Positions 1 through 7,743 of a stretch of 64,000 nt of DNA are shown here, one piece after another; the first letter of the stretch is position 1, and each line of letters starts with the position of its first letter. Made by a program: the position numbers and the translations under genes. Source of the DNA: JAFDZO01 sp044226845 (GTDB taxonomy: Bacteria; Bacteroidota; Ignavibacteria; Tepidaquicellales; Tepidaquicellaceae); assembly GCA_044226845.1 (NCBI GenBank), contig JBGAGG010000015.1, positions 47,776 through 111,775 of the forward strand, given 5' to 3'. The notes under the pieces are model-generated. The model did not search any database, had not been told where the DNA came from, and was given only the letters and a program-made list of their open reading frames with translations.

Positions 1-665
1 TGAACACTATGTTTTGATTCCTCCTGAAAAGAATTTAGACCTTTGGAAGAGCTTTCTTGCTGCTCTTGCAGAGATTTTAATTTATCTAATTGTGACTGAC
101 TCGCCAAAGATTGCCAACCTAAAATTGTAATAGCAATGATTGCAAACAATACGGATAATACCGTCATTCGTTTACTCCATGCAGCCCTGCTTAATCTTGT
201 TAAGGCTGATTTTCTCTCCGGTAATAATTCACCACAACGTGCCATGAGCCTTTGAATTCCGGGATCATTTTTATTGCCATTCCAATCAAAAATATCTGTC
301 GCTTGCAGCTGGTCATACGGTGGGGGAATAGAGCATAATGAAATACGTGCCGGAGCGTAATTTTCGCGTGTCAACGCTATTGAAGCTTCGTGCAAAACCC
401 ATTTTGAATCTGTGGAAAGGGAAGACCATAACACTAATATGCAATTTGCCCCTTTGACTGCGTCATCCAAAACTTTACTCCATTGCTGACCGCACTGTAT
501 TTGCCTATCCCACCAGACTGAATAATTTTCATTTTTTAAGAACAAATATACTTTCTCTGCAACTTCTGCATCTTCTCTCTTGTAACTAATAAATATGTAA
601 CCGTCCCGAACCTTTTTAATTGAAAAATTATTCGAAACTTTGATATTTTTTTTCTGGATTTTCAT
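1..665 (-). CDS. TIR-domain protein with a transmembrane helix (C-terminus beyond window)
   Basis: The open frame runs from an ATG at 665 off the left edge, so 221 residues are visible and the C-terminal part is missing. Residues about 20-145 form a TIR domain: GYIFISYKRED starts strand A, VWWDRQI follows, and WVLHE places a Glu at residue 93 where NADase TIR domains carry their catalytic Glu. A hydrophobic segment at about 167-184 looks like one membrane helix, followed by a Gln/Ser-rich stretch that may be coiled coil. TIR domains of this kind either cleave NAD+ or act as adaptors in signalling; which applies cannot be told here. It is the last visible gene of a co-directional run of TIR, deoxyribosyltransferase-like, SLOG, patatin and SEFIR genes, which supports a conflict or signalling role. 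The unseen C-terminus could be a sensor such as repeats or a sulfatase-modifying domain. Confidence 0.85.
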   Translation of the reverse strand, partial: MKIQKKNIKVSNNFSIKKVRDGYIFISYKREDAEVAEKVYLFLKNENYSVWWDRQIQCGQQWSKVLDDAVKGANCILVLWSSLSTDSKWVLHEASIALTRENYAPARISLCSIPPPYDQLQATDIFDWNGNKNDPGIQRLMARCGELLPERKSALTRLSRAAWSKRMTVLSVLFAIIAITILGWQSLASQSQLDKLKSLQEQQESSSKGLNSFQEESKHSV

Positions 666-827
666 TTTAGAATATAATAATTTAAATCGAATTGATTTAG
701 CAATTTATAGTTAAACTAAATTTTAAATATTATTTTCATTTTTAATTATTCATTTAGTTTGAGAATATATTTCAAAACTATTTTCCAAATAGTTTTACAC
801 TTTCTCTACCAGAATGGACAGGTAAGA

Positions 828-2072
828 CTAATTTAATTTCTTTTTCAATTCGTCCAGAATATTTATAAGTTTTTCATTTTGTTCTTCAAAAGTATTTATA
901 TCAAAGTATCCTTTAGAATATTCTTTAATTTTCGGGATCAGCTGTTGTATCTTTTCATTATTTTCTAAACCCAGATAAGCTTGCGTCAAACTTTGATATA
1001 TCCATTCCTTATCATTTCTGCTATCAAAGTTTATATCATTTATTAAATCTTCACAGATTTTTACCACAGTTTTTCTAATTTCATTCGATTGATGGTGGTA
1101 CAAGGATATACTTAACTTGTCTAATTCTATTATTGCTTTTACATCCAGTAAAAAGGCTGTATTTATCCCGTTATAATAATCATTAGCAATGTAAAATCCT
1201 TTTCTATAAAACCAGATCGCCTTATCTAAATAAGATTTATCTTTAATAATATCATACAACCTTTTGTTTATTGCACCACTTAATCCAAGAGTTTCCGGGT
1301 CTGTTGTAAGATTTGGATTTAATTGTTTAATAATTTCTTGAGCATCAAATAACGATTTTATTGGCTCCGGCTTTTGCGATTTATATGTTACAAGAGCGAG
1401 CCTTTGAATAAGAAAAGAATTATTTTTATCAAATTCTAAACATTTTTTAAAAAGATCGATTGCGATGGAATAATCTTCTTCATTTTTTGCTTTTTCCGCT
1501 TTATTTAAAAGTTCGGAAAAACTTTCGTCGTTCTGAATATTTTGTTTAATTGCTTTAATTTCTTTTTCAGTAAATACAGGAGGATTTAAATTAGGTAAGT
1601 ATGTGTATACCGGGCTGTCGTTATTTTGATTTACCAATATCTGCTCAACAAGATCTTTTAACTCACTTGTAAATCTTCTCACCTCCCCAAAACCAATATC
1701 TTTTCCTAAATGTTCATAAGAATGAATAATAGTATGATTAACATCGAAAGGATATTTCAGTTCTTTTTCCGAAATTACGATAGTTGTAAATGGTTTTAGT
1801 GCATGTCTGATTCCAAGTTCATATAATGCATTGGGATTTAAAGTTGAAATATCTGCTACAACTATATCGGCTTTGTATATCCATTCGTACATAGGAACAT
1901 CAATAATTCCCGTATGTTTTATTTCTTTGGCTCTAAAGCAATTTATTTCTAATTCTTCAAATACAGGTTTTATGAGATACTCGAACGTTTTGTCTAAGTC
2001 AAGCACTCTGCCAGTTTCCAGATCTGTCTTAGAGCCAAACCCAATAATAACAAAACAGTTTTTTTTATCCAT
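828..2072 (-). CDS. Nucleoside deoxyribosyltransferase-fold (DRHyd-like) plus TPR protein, ASK N-terminus type
   Basis: The 414-residue protein has two parts. Residues 1 to about 145 form a Rossmann-like domain with the motif ADIVVADIS (68-76) and then a Glu in YELG (residue 85), the signature of the nucleoside 2-deoxyribosyltransferase/TIR-like fold. Residues about 185-410 are helical and TPR-like, starting with AKNEEDYSIAIDLFKKCLEF. This order matches bacterial proteins annotated with the MAP3K TRAFs-binding domain (DUF4071) and the N-terminal half of animal ASK kinases, where the equivalent motif reads ADVVVVEMS. The catalytic-type Glu is kept, so nucleotide or NAD-like hydrolysis is plausible but inferred. 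There is no kinase domain and no signal peptide. It lies 84 bp downstream of the SLOG gene and upstream of the TIR gene, all co-directional, which suggests one signalling cassette. Confidence 0.75.
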   Translation of the reverse strand: MDKKNCFVIIGFGSKTDLETGRVLDLDKTFEYLIKPVFEELEINCFRAKEIKHTGIIDVPMYEWIYKADIVVADISTLNPNALYELGIRHALKPFTTIVISEKELKYPFDVNHTIIHSYEHLGKDIGFGEVRRFTSELKDLVEQILVNQNNDSPVYTYLPNLNPPVFTEKEIKAIKQNIQNDESFSELLNKAEKAKNEEDYSIAIDLFKKCLEFDKNNSFLIQRLALVTYKSQKPEPIKSLFDAQEIIKQLNPNLTTDPETLGLSGAINKRLYDIIKDKSYLDKAIWFYRKGFYIANDYYNGINTAFLLDVKAIIELDKLSISLYHHQSNEIRKTVVKICEDLINDINFDSRNDKEWIYQSLTQAYLGLENNEKIQQLIPKIKEYSKGYFDINTFEEQNEKLINILDELKKKLN

Positions 2073-2155
2073 GAATTTTAATAGTATTTATTCTATAAGA
2101 AATTTTGATTTTTCAAATTCCTTTCTATTTCTGATAACAAAAGCTAACGAACAAT

Positions 2156-2731
2156 TCATTGAGTAAGTATAACTTCAATTTTAAAATTTAGTTTGATAGC
2201 TTCCTTTCTGAAATCATCGGTAAAATCAGGTTTTTTCTTTCCTGTTTTTGCCATTCCATCCCACACAAGCAGGGCTATTTTTTGTATATTAGAATTATTT
2301 ATGTTTTGCAAATTAATATTAGCTTGAAATAATTTCTCAGCTTTCTGTAAAATTTCGAAATTTGTTTTGGAATAAGCGATCTCATCACTTTCATTGTGGT
2401 TCAAAATTGTTATCCGTGATTTCTTTTCCAATTTACCATAGATTGCCCAAAAAGTTTCTTCCCAATTCCCGACGCAGTTTTTAACAGAACTATCAAGAAA
2501 TTTTTGCTTATCAAACGGAAGAATCATATGACAACTAGTACCCGCATTGAGCGCAGCTTCTAAGGTTAGAATATCAGCTCCACAAGCTCCGGAGCAAAAT
2601 AGAGCGGATGGTTTGTTTAAATCAAAAAAAAGTTTAAGCTGTTGGCGAACAAGCGGAATGTTCTTAATGGGAAACCGTACTTCTGTGGAATTTTCTTTAT
2701 CAATTAATCTACCTGAGGATGCAACTATCAT
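2156..2731 (-). CDS. SLOG-type nucleotide-sensor protein
   Basis: This 191-residue cytosolic protein starts with a strand and Gly loop (IVASSGRLID) and carries the motif CSGACGAD at residues 46-53, followed by a helix (ILTLEAALNAG). That is the nucleotide-binding pattern of the SLOG superfamily (Smf/DprA-LOG, YspA-like Rossmann folds). Later HMILPFD is a further typical strand-turn. SLOG domains are known or proposed to bind nucleotide-derived ligands, or to make them as in LOG nucleotidases, in prokaryotic conflict systems. Fusion to or neighbourhood with TIR, deoxyribosyltransferase-like and patatin effectors is a recurrent theme. Here those partners flank the gene at 68 and 84 bp, so I infer a sensor or messenger-handling role. 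The C-terminal third (about 120-191) has no motif I recognise. Confidence 0.7.
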   Translation of the reverse strand: MIVASSGRLIDKENSTEVRFPIKNIPLVRQQLKLFFDLNKPSALFCSGACGADILTLEAALNAGTSCHMILPFDKQKFLDSSVKNCVGNWEETFWAIYGKLEKKSRITILNHNESDEIAYSKTNFEILQKAEKLFQANINLQNINNSNIQKIALLVWDGMAKTGKKKPDFTDDFRKEAIKLNFKIEVILTQ

Positions 2732-2798
2732 AGTGGAATTGAGTATTGTACTTTAAATTAAGAAAAGCGTAGGATTTCTCAATAGTTTGAAAAAATAT

Positions 2799-3923
2799 TT
2801 AAAAAAAATGTGCAGGATTTATATTTTCTGAAGCTTTTTCTCCTATAGTATATAATAATTCTCTATTGTCGGCATTACTCATCTCAGCAAGTTTGTTTAC
2901 TTTTTTTTCAGTAAAATCTTGTCCAAGCTTTAAACCATTTAAACAATTTTCCGTAATAGCAAAATTATATCTTAAGTAAGATATTAAAGGAGTACCGCCA
3001 ATATAATCCAGTTTTAAATCTCGCATTTCAATATCTATTTCTGTGGCAGTTGGAGAATTAGATAACCATTGTAGCATGATTTGATTCTGCCAGCTGGCAT
3101 CCTGCATCAACATTTCAGGAACTTCAAGAGCCCAGTTTTTAAGCCAAGCTCTTTTAATTTTCCCGACATGCTTTTTAAAAACTTTGTAACCGGTACCGAC
3201 TGATACTAAAAGTAATTTGTCTTCACCCATCTCCCATTGAAAAGGAAAACCTTTTAATGTAGCTATTAAAAGTAAAATTAATGCGGGATTATTTGCCATG
3301 CTTACTCCTCCATCAACAAAAGCAGCATATTCTGATTTACCCACATCTATCATTTGTGGAATAAAAAATGTAGGTGCAGCACAGCTTGCTTTAACTGCCT
3401 GCCATAATAGAATATTTTTATTATCATTATAAAATGTGCCCTTCGGATGATTGATTAAAGGCCATACACTGTTTGTATCTGCCCTTTTGGCTACAATACA
3501 CAGTCCGGTTCGAATATCAGAGCTCCCCAAGGTTAGATCTTTGAATAAATTTCTGAGATTATTTTCAAGATGAATATGGTTATATCGTGCTTTAAAAAAA
3601 CTCCACGTTTGAAATGGGTTCCATAAGTGTCTTTTACCCTTAAAAATTTCACCACCTAACGTCATGTATAATTTTTTAATCTCATCTACTGTTTTTCCTA
3701 ATGATAGAGCTGCCGCTATTATAGAGCCAGTTGAAGTGCCTCCGATCAAATCAAAGTAATCTGAAAGCACTAATTTATCGTTTTTTTGTTTTTCTCTTAA
3801 GATAGTTTCAATTTTTTTAAGATAACCTAAGGTTAAAGCACCTCTTATTCCCCCACCATCTAGAGATAGGATTCTTTTAGGAGTAACAGTTGGATCAAAA
3901 CAATTTAGTAAAGTTTTGTTCAT
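2799..3923 (-). CDS. Patatin-like phospholipase (CapV/CBASS-effector-like size)
   Basis: The 374-residue protein has the full patatin signature: the oxyanion-hole loop DGGGIRG at residues 22-28, the nucleophile elbow GGTSTGS with Ser64, and the catalytic Asp in FVDGGVSMANNPA (Asp204). Patatins use a Ser-Asp dyad to cleave acyl chains from phospholipids. This size, without a signal peptide, matches soluble effectors such as CapV that degrade the inner membrane when a signalling partner is triggered. No nucleotide cyclase (CD-NTase) gene is visible nearby; the neighbours are SLOG, SEFIR-NTPase and TIR genes, so the activating signal would have to come from one of them or from outside the window. 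The fold and activity class are secure, the defence role is inferred. Confidence 0.9.
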   Translation of the reverse strand: MNKTLLNCFDPTVTPKRILSLDGGGIRGALTLGYLKKIETILREKQKNDKLVLSDYFDLIGGTSTGSIIAAALSLGKTVDEIKKLYMTLGGEIFKGKRHLWNPFQTWSFFKARYNHIHLENNLRNLFKDLTLGSSDIRTGLCIVAKRADTNSVWPLINHPKGTFYNDNKNILLWQAVKASCAAPTFFIPQMIDVGKSEYAAFVDGGVSMANNPALILLLIATLKGFPFQWEMGEDKLLLVSVGTGYKVFKKHVGKIKRAWLKNWALEVPEMLMQDASWQNQIMLQWLSNSPTATEIDIEMRDLKLDYIGGTPLISYLRYNFAITENCLNGLKLGQDFTEKKVNKLAEMSNADNRELLYTIGEKASENINPAHFF

Positions 3924-4054
3924 AGAAATAAATTTGATTATAATTAATAAGATAATTTTAATAGAATAATAATTTCATGAACCAATTAGTAATGGCTCAA
4001 TTTTATTGAGATAATCCCAATCTAGGTTTAAAACAACTTCCTGATGATCTATAA

Positions 4055-5167
4055 TCAATTGTAATTTATGGTTTCTAAAGTATCAAGTATTTTATCAGCT
4101 ACATTTCTTTCGTTAAAATAAAAAGCATGTTTACAATCTATGCTGAAAGTACTTTTCATATCTTCACTTACTTCGATACCAATAAAACAAATTTCATATA
4201 AGTAACGAATTTTTGTTTTAAAATCTTTCGTCTCCTCAATTCTATCAGCGAATTGAAAATGTAAATCTGATAATATTTCTTGAATTTCAGATTTTGATAA
4301 AATTTGTTTTTTGCCTATAAAATTTTTCACTATAACATTAATATTTAACAAAGTTGAATCAAACTCATTTAAAAATTCTGTTTCAATTACTTTATAAGTA
4401 TGCTCTTTTACAATTTTCCGAATTCCTTCAGTTGTTAAGTCCAATTTTCTTTGTTTATAATCTTTGGACGATGCAAGAATAGCAGCATAATAGAATAATA
4501 TATCTCTAGGACGCCAAAAAGTATGGCGTAGGATATAAAGAAACAAAGGGATTTTATGGATTTGGTCTTTTAGTTTGACGAAACTTTCTGAATCAATGTT
4601 TGGAAATTTAAATTTCATTAATTCCTCTAATCTTTCAACGGGTCTACTTTCAGTCGATTCAAAATTTGAAATAGCTTCTAATCTCTTAGTTAAAAGGACA
4701 ACTAGTTCCTGCGCAGTCCAATTTGATTCTGTAAATCTTTTTCCATAAATATAACTATCGCGCTCGGAGGATTTTATTTCGATAAATCTGTCTTTTGGAA
4801 TTGTTAAACAAAAATCAAAAATTCCAGAAAATCGATCTTTTGAGTAATGATTGTCTTTAAATTCTAAAACCAAGGCAAGTAAAGATTTTACCCAGTTAAT
4901 TTCTATATTCGATCTTCTTTCTAAATCACCTTCATTTGTGGAATAATTTCTGATGCTTTCTTTTCTAAACTCATCAAAAACTGTATCAAAACCATCAAGC
5001 GTAACTAATATTTTTCTTTTGCATTTTTCAATTATTTTACTGAATGAGTTTATTACTTCTTTCCCCAAAGCCATTTCCAAATAATAGTTCCTATTCATTT
5101 TAGAAATTATATCAAACATAAATATTTCGTTAATTTTACTTCTAGCTTCTAAGATAATTTTTTTCAC
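4055..5167 (-). CDS. C-terminal part of SEFIR-associated P-loop NTPase (frame-shifted from upstream ORF)
   Basis: This 370-residue frame starts formally at a GTG at 5167, but the same frame is open up to a stop at 5303-5305 and encodes protein-like sequence (FIDPIKIFYIEKFGLYDREK) before the GTG. It is therefore better read as the continuation of the gene at 5269-6270 in the -1 frame. KILVTLDGFDTVFDE (about 52-66) looks like a Walker B strand that would complete the Walker A at residues 241-249 of the upstream part. The rest is helical, with a region around RDILFYYAAILASSKD like the sensor/winged-helix end of STAND or KAP-type NTPases (NCBI calls similar proteins 'P-loop ATPase, Sll1717 family'). 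It has no signal peptide. Repaired across the A8 run, the whole protein would be about 740 residues. Confidence 0.65.
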   Translation of the reverse strand: MKKIILEARSKINEIFMFDIISKMNRNYYLEMALGKEVINSFSKIIEKCKRKILVTLDGFDTVFDEFRKESIRNYSTNEGDLERRSNIEINWVKSLLALVLEFKDNHYSKDRFSGIFDFCLTIPKDRFIEIKSSERDSYIYGKRFTESNWTAQELVVLLTKRLEAISNFESTESRPVERLEELMKFKFPNIDSESFVKLKDQIHKIPLFLYILRHTFWRPRDILFYYAAILASSKDYKQRKLDLTTEGIRKIVKEHTYKVIETEFLNEFDSTLLNINVIVKNFIGKKQILSKSEIQEILSDLHFQFADRIEETKDFKTKIRYLYEICFIGIEVSEDMKSTFSIDCKHAFYFNERNVADKILDTLETINYN

Positions 5168-5268
5168 ATATGTTCCAGTGAATTCAAAACTATACTGGAA
5201 AAAAGCTGGGATTATTTTTTCTCTGTCGTATAAACCGAATTTTTCTATATAAAAAATTTTAATTGGAT

Positions 5269-6270
5269 CTATAAATTTTTTTTGATATTCAGTAAGTTTT
5301 TTCTAGAATTTTCTAATAAAATTATATCTATAGAGCTTAAATAAAGGAATAACAGCCATGAGAATTTAAATATTTCTAATTGCACTTGTAAATACTTAAC
5401 ATCCGATTGAAATTCGGGTTTTGAAAAGAATAGGTATAAGGTTTCTAGAATAATTTCATTTGCAATTATAGAAACAATCCCCTTATAGCTTTGAATATTT
5501 TGATTCCCCAGAATTAATGCTACTGTAGACTTTCCACTACCTTTTCTTCCAATCAAGAAATAGCATTTTTGTGTTGATAATTTTTCGTAAAAATTAGTTT
5601 CGACAAAAACTTCCTTTAATTTTTCTATACCACTCCAATCTGCCTTGGTTTGTTCAAACAAAAGACCAAAAAGTCTGTTATATTCACTTTTATATATGGG
5701 AGAATTAAAGCTATTAGTTTGAGTAATAACACTAACAATATCTCTCATTTTATTTTTAAAATCACTTTTAATGGACTGAGGAATAATAGGTTTTTGTGTC
5801 CTTCCATTTTTTCCTTCAATAGCCTTAAACTTACTAAAGTCAGAATAAATTAATTCTTTTAACTCATCAATTACAGCAGTTTCTTTTTTTCCGGAAAATA
5901 AAATTGGGATCAGATCAAATTTTGAAAGTAATTCACTTTGATTTTTTTTAAGATTTTTTTTCTCGTCAATAGCTTTTAAATCTAGATATCTTTTATGTAT
6001 TATATTAAACTCTTTGTAGACTCCACATTCAATTCTATTCATTAATTTCATTTTATAACTAGGTGTCATTATAATAATAGTGGCATCAATATTTTCTAAA
6101 TAATTCATAAAATCTTTTACATTATCACCAGGTTTTAAAAATGAATCATACTTTACATCAATTTTATTGTTAGAGATTTCATTTAAAAATATTACAAATG
6201 CATCAAGTGATGTCTTATCTATATCCTCATGTGAGTAAGAAATATAGCATGAAGGTTTCCTAAAACTCAT
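5269..6270 (-). CDS. SEFIR/TIR-like domain plus Walker A part of a P-loop NTPase (N-terminal fragment)
   Basis: Residues 1 to about 100 are a SEFIR/TIR-type domain: CYISYSHED at the start, DSFLKPGDN as the box-2 region, and ATIIIMTPSY as strand D, followed by IECGVYKEF. Residues 241-249 read GRKGSGKST, a clean Walker A loop. The frame stops at residue 333 just after an A8 run, before any Walker B; that motif lies in the next frame (4055-5305). SEFIR-NTPase proteins resemble animal and plant receptors in layout: the NTPase oligomerises and the TIR-like domain is the effector or adaptor. It is the first gene of the downstream patatin-SLOG-DRHyd-TIR run. As it stands the product would be truncated unless slippage restores the frame. 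Confidence 0.7.
   Translation of the reverse strand: MSFRKPSCYISYSHEDIDKTSLDAFVIFLNEISNNKIDVKYDSFLKPGDNVKDFMNYLENIDATIIIMTPSYKMKLMNRIECGVYKEFNIIHKRYLDLKAIDEKKNLKKNQSELLSKFDLIPILFSGKKETAVIDELKELIYSDFSKFKAIEGKNGRTQKPIIPQSIKSDFKNKMRDIVSVITQTNSFNSPIYKSEYNRLFGLLFEQTKADWSGIEKLKEVFVETNFYEKLSTQKCYFLIGRKGSGKSTVALILGNQNIQSYKGIVSIIANEIILETLYLFFSKPEFQSDVKYLQVQLEIFKFSWLLFLYLSSIDIILLENSRKNLLNIKKNL
5276..5283 (-). other. A8 homopolymer at a -1 frameshift between two halves of one gene
   Basis: On the minus strand the sequence reads AAT ATC AAA AAA AAT TTA TAG in the upstream frame, which ends there. The frame one base earlier (-1) reads CAA AAA AAA TTT ATA GAT and continues to 4055. A run of eight A followed by TTT is a candidate for transcriptional slippage or -1 ribosomal slippage (A AAA AAT), but a simple one-base deletion or a sequencing error in a homopolymer explains it equally well. 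Confidence 0.6.
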
Positions 6271-6347
6271 TTTCTTTTTTTAATTTACTGAATTTCAATT
6301 TTGACTTTTTAATTTCAAAAATCGATAAAACATAATTATATATATCT

Positions 6348-6545
6348 TTAGTATGTTATTTTTTCTCTGTTCAATATATTTGTAGCACCGGCGGAAGTGC
6401 CTCCTATATTGACAAATCTATAATCATTCGCCATCTAATACATTGCCTTAGGATAAACAATTCCGCTGGTTACTCCGCCTTTCATTACCACATCACATGT
6501 TCGGGAAGGATTTATTGGTATTTTATTTTCTTTAGTAGAATTCAT
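6348..6545 (-). pseudogene. Remnant of a patatin-like phospholipase N-terminus with in-frame stop
   Basis: Reading from an ATG at 6545, 66 codons encode CDVVMKGGVTSGIVYPKAMY, then a TAG, then MANDYRFVNIGGTSAGATNI and a terminal stop. Both halves stay in one frame. MKGGVTSGIVYP is the oxyanion-loop region and VNIGGTSAGA the nucleophile elbow of the large patatin family that normally continues for several hundred residues. Here the gene has a nonsense codon between the two motifs and ends right after the second. It lies between the SEFIR-NTPase gene and the beta-helix gene and is distinct from the two intact patatins nearby. It is best read as a decayed copy, not a gene. Confidence 0.75.
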
Positions 6546-6572
6546 TATATCTTTATATTAATTTAGAAGAAC

Positions 6573-7661
6573 TTATTTGTTAGATGAATTATTTGATACA
6601 GTTACATTTGATACATTTTGAGTTTGTCTTACGCTATCTCCTTTTTTCCCATCTAAATTAATTATATTAGCGCTGACAACTACATTCTTAACGTAATCAA
6701 GCAGAATAGAATGCTTATAACTATTATTATTATCTTTCAGTCTTTGCTCAAACAGATTTCCTGTAATAGTTATTCCATTGAAGTGCTGCTCACCGTTACC
6801 CTTCTCAAATTTAATCATCGAATATTCTTCGTCAGAATCTAAATTTTCTGAACGAATGAGATTGTTTGATATGTTAATATTATTTCCTCTGAAAGCTTCG
6901 TCATCGTTATCAACTCTTGAAAGAATAATTGCATCTGCTCTTGCGTTTTCGAATATATTGTTTGAGATAATAGTAGAGTTAATACCAAGCTCTGTGACTA
7001 AATTATGCAGAGGCTGGTCATTTGATCCGGGAGTTCCGTTGCAGTGATTTCCGGTGATTCGGAATGGTCCACCGCTTACTCTTATATTTGAGTTCTTAGA
7101 ACCAATATTATTATTAATAATCCACGTATCATAATTTCTTTCGTTTATGTCGATCCCGAATACTTCTGAATCTTCACTTATAACATTTAAATCGTTATAC
7201 TGAATAATATTTAACATTCCATCAGAGTGATCATCAGTAGGTCTTATTCTAATTCCTGATTTCATCATATTAATCATTCTGATTCTCTCAAAAGTTGATT
7301 GCTTGAAACTTCCATTAATTCCGCATCCTTCACATTCTTCGCCATTAATTAAAAAATTACTTAATCGTACATAACTGGATTGACCATTTGAAACAAAACA
7401 ATCTACAGCAGTTTTTAAATTTAATTTAGTTTGCTGCATACTTGCTCCTGAGATTTCTAGACAATCATAGAGTTTTATCGAATCATTAATATCATAGTCC
7501 CCTGCCAATAAAAATATTGATCCGGTACAATATGATTCGTTATTTCTTAAATTATCAATTGCTGAGTTTATTGTTGCTGATGCATTTCCTAAAGCACAAA
7601 CTGCATCTGCTTTAGATTTTAGAAAGTCTGGAGAGTTTGGTGCTGCTAAAGTGAAGTGCAT
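6573..7661 (-). CDS. Right-handed parallel beta-helix protein (pectate-lyase/tail-spike type)
   Basis: The 362-residue protein has repeating short-strand and Asn-ladder units typical of parallel beta-helices: LSNFLINGEECEGCGINGS, IRVSGGPFRITGNHCNG, STIISNNIFENARADAI, ISNNLIRSENL, GITITGNLFEQ and VVVSANIINLDG. The N-terminal stretch (about 10-60) with a product like 'period of possible data points' does not match a signal peptide, so secretion by Sec is not indicated. Beta-helices of this kind occur in polysaccharide lyases, glycoside hydrolase family 28 relatives and phage tail spikes; no catalytic set can be assigned with confidence. It sits 27 bp downstream of nothing obvious but close to the large patatin and the GH25 lysozyme, so it may belong to a cell-envelope-attacking set. 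Confidence 0.65.
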   Translation of the reverse strand: MHFTLAAPNSPDFLKSKADAVCALGNASATINSAIDNLRNNESYCTGSIFLLAGDYDINDSIKLYDCLEISGASMQQTKLNLKTAVDCFVSNGQSSYVRLSNFLINGEECEGCGINGSFKQSTFERIRMINMMKSGIRIRPTDDHSDGMLNIIQYNDLNVISEDSEVFGIDINERNYDTWIINNNIGSKNSNIRVSGGPFRITGNHCNGTPGSNDQPLHNLVTELGINSTIISNNIFENARADAIILSRVDNDDEAFRGNNINISNNLIRSENLDSDEEYSMIKFEKGNGEQHFNGITITGNLFEQRLKDNNNSYKHSILLDYVKNVVVSANIINLDGKKGDSVRQTQNVSNVTVSNNSSNK

Positions 7662-7743
7662 AATAGGGGGTTTATTTTTATAAAAAATTGAATTTAGAAA
7701 TTATAAGTTCATTTCAGTTGCTCTATGATAATTTCCTTCAGAA

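Noticed and set aside
2799..3923. Complete CBASS operon
   Set aside because: The patatin fits a CBASS effector, but no CD-NTase (cyclase) or Cap accessory genes are visible in the window.
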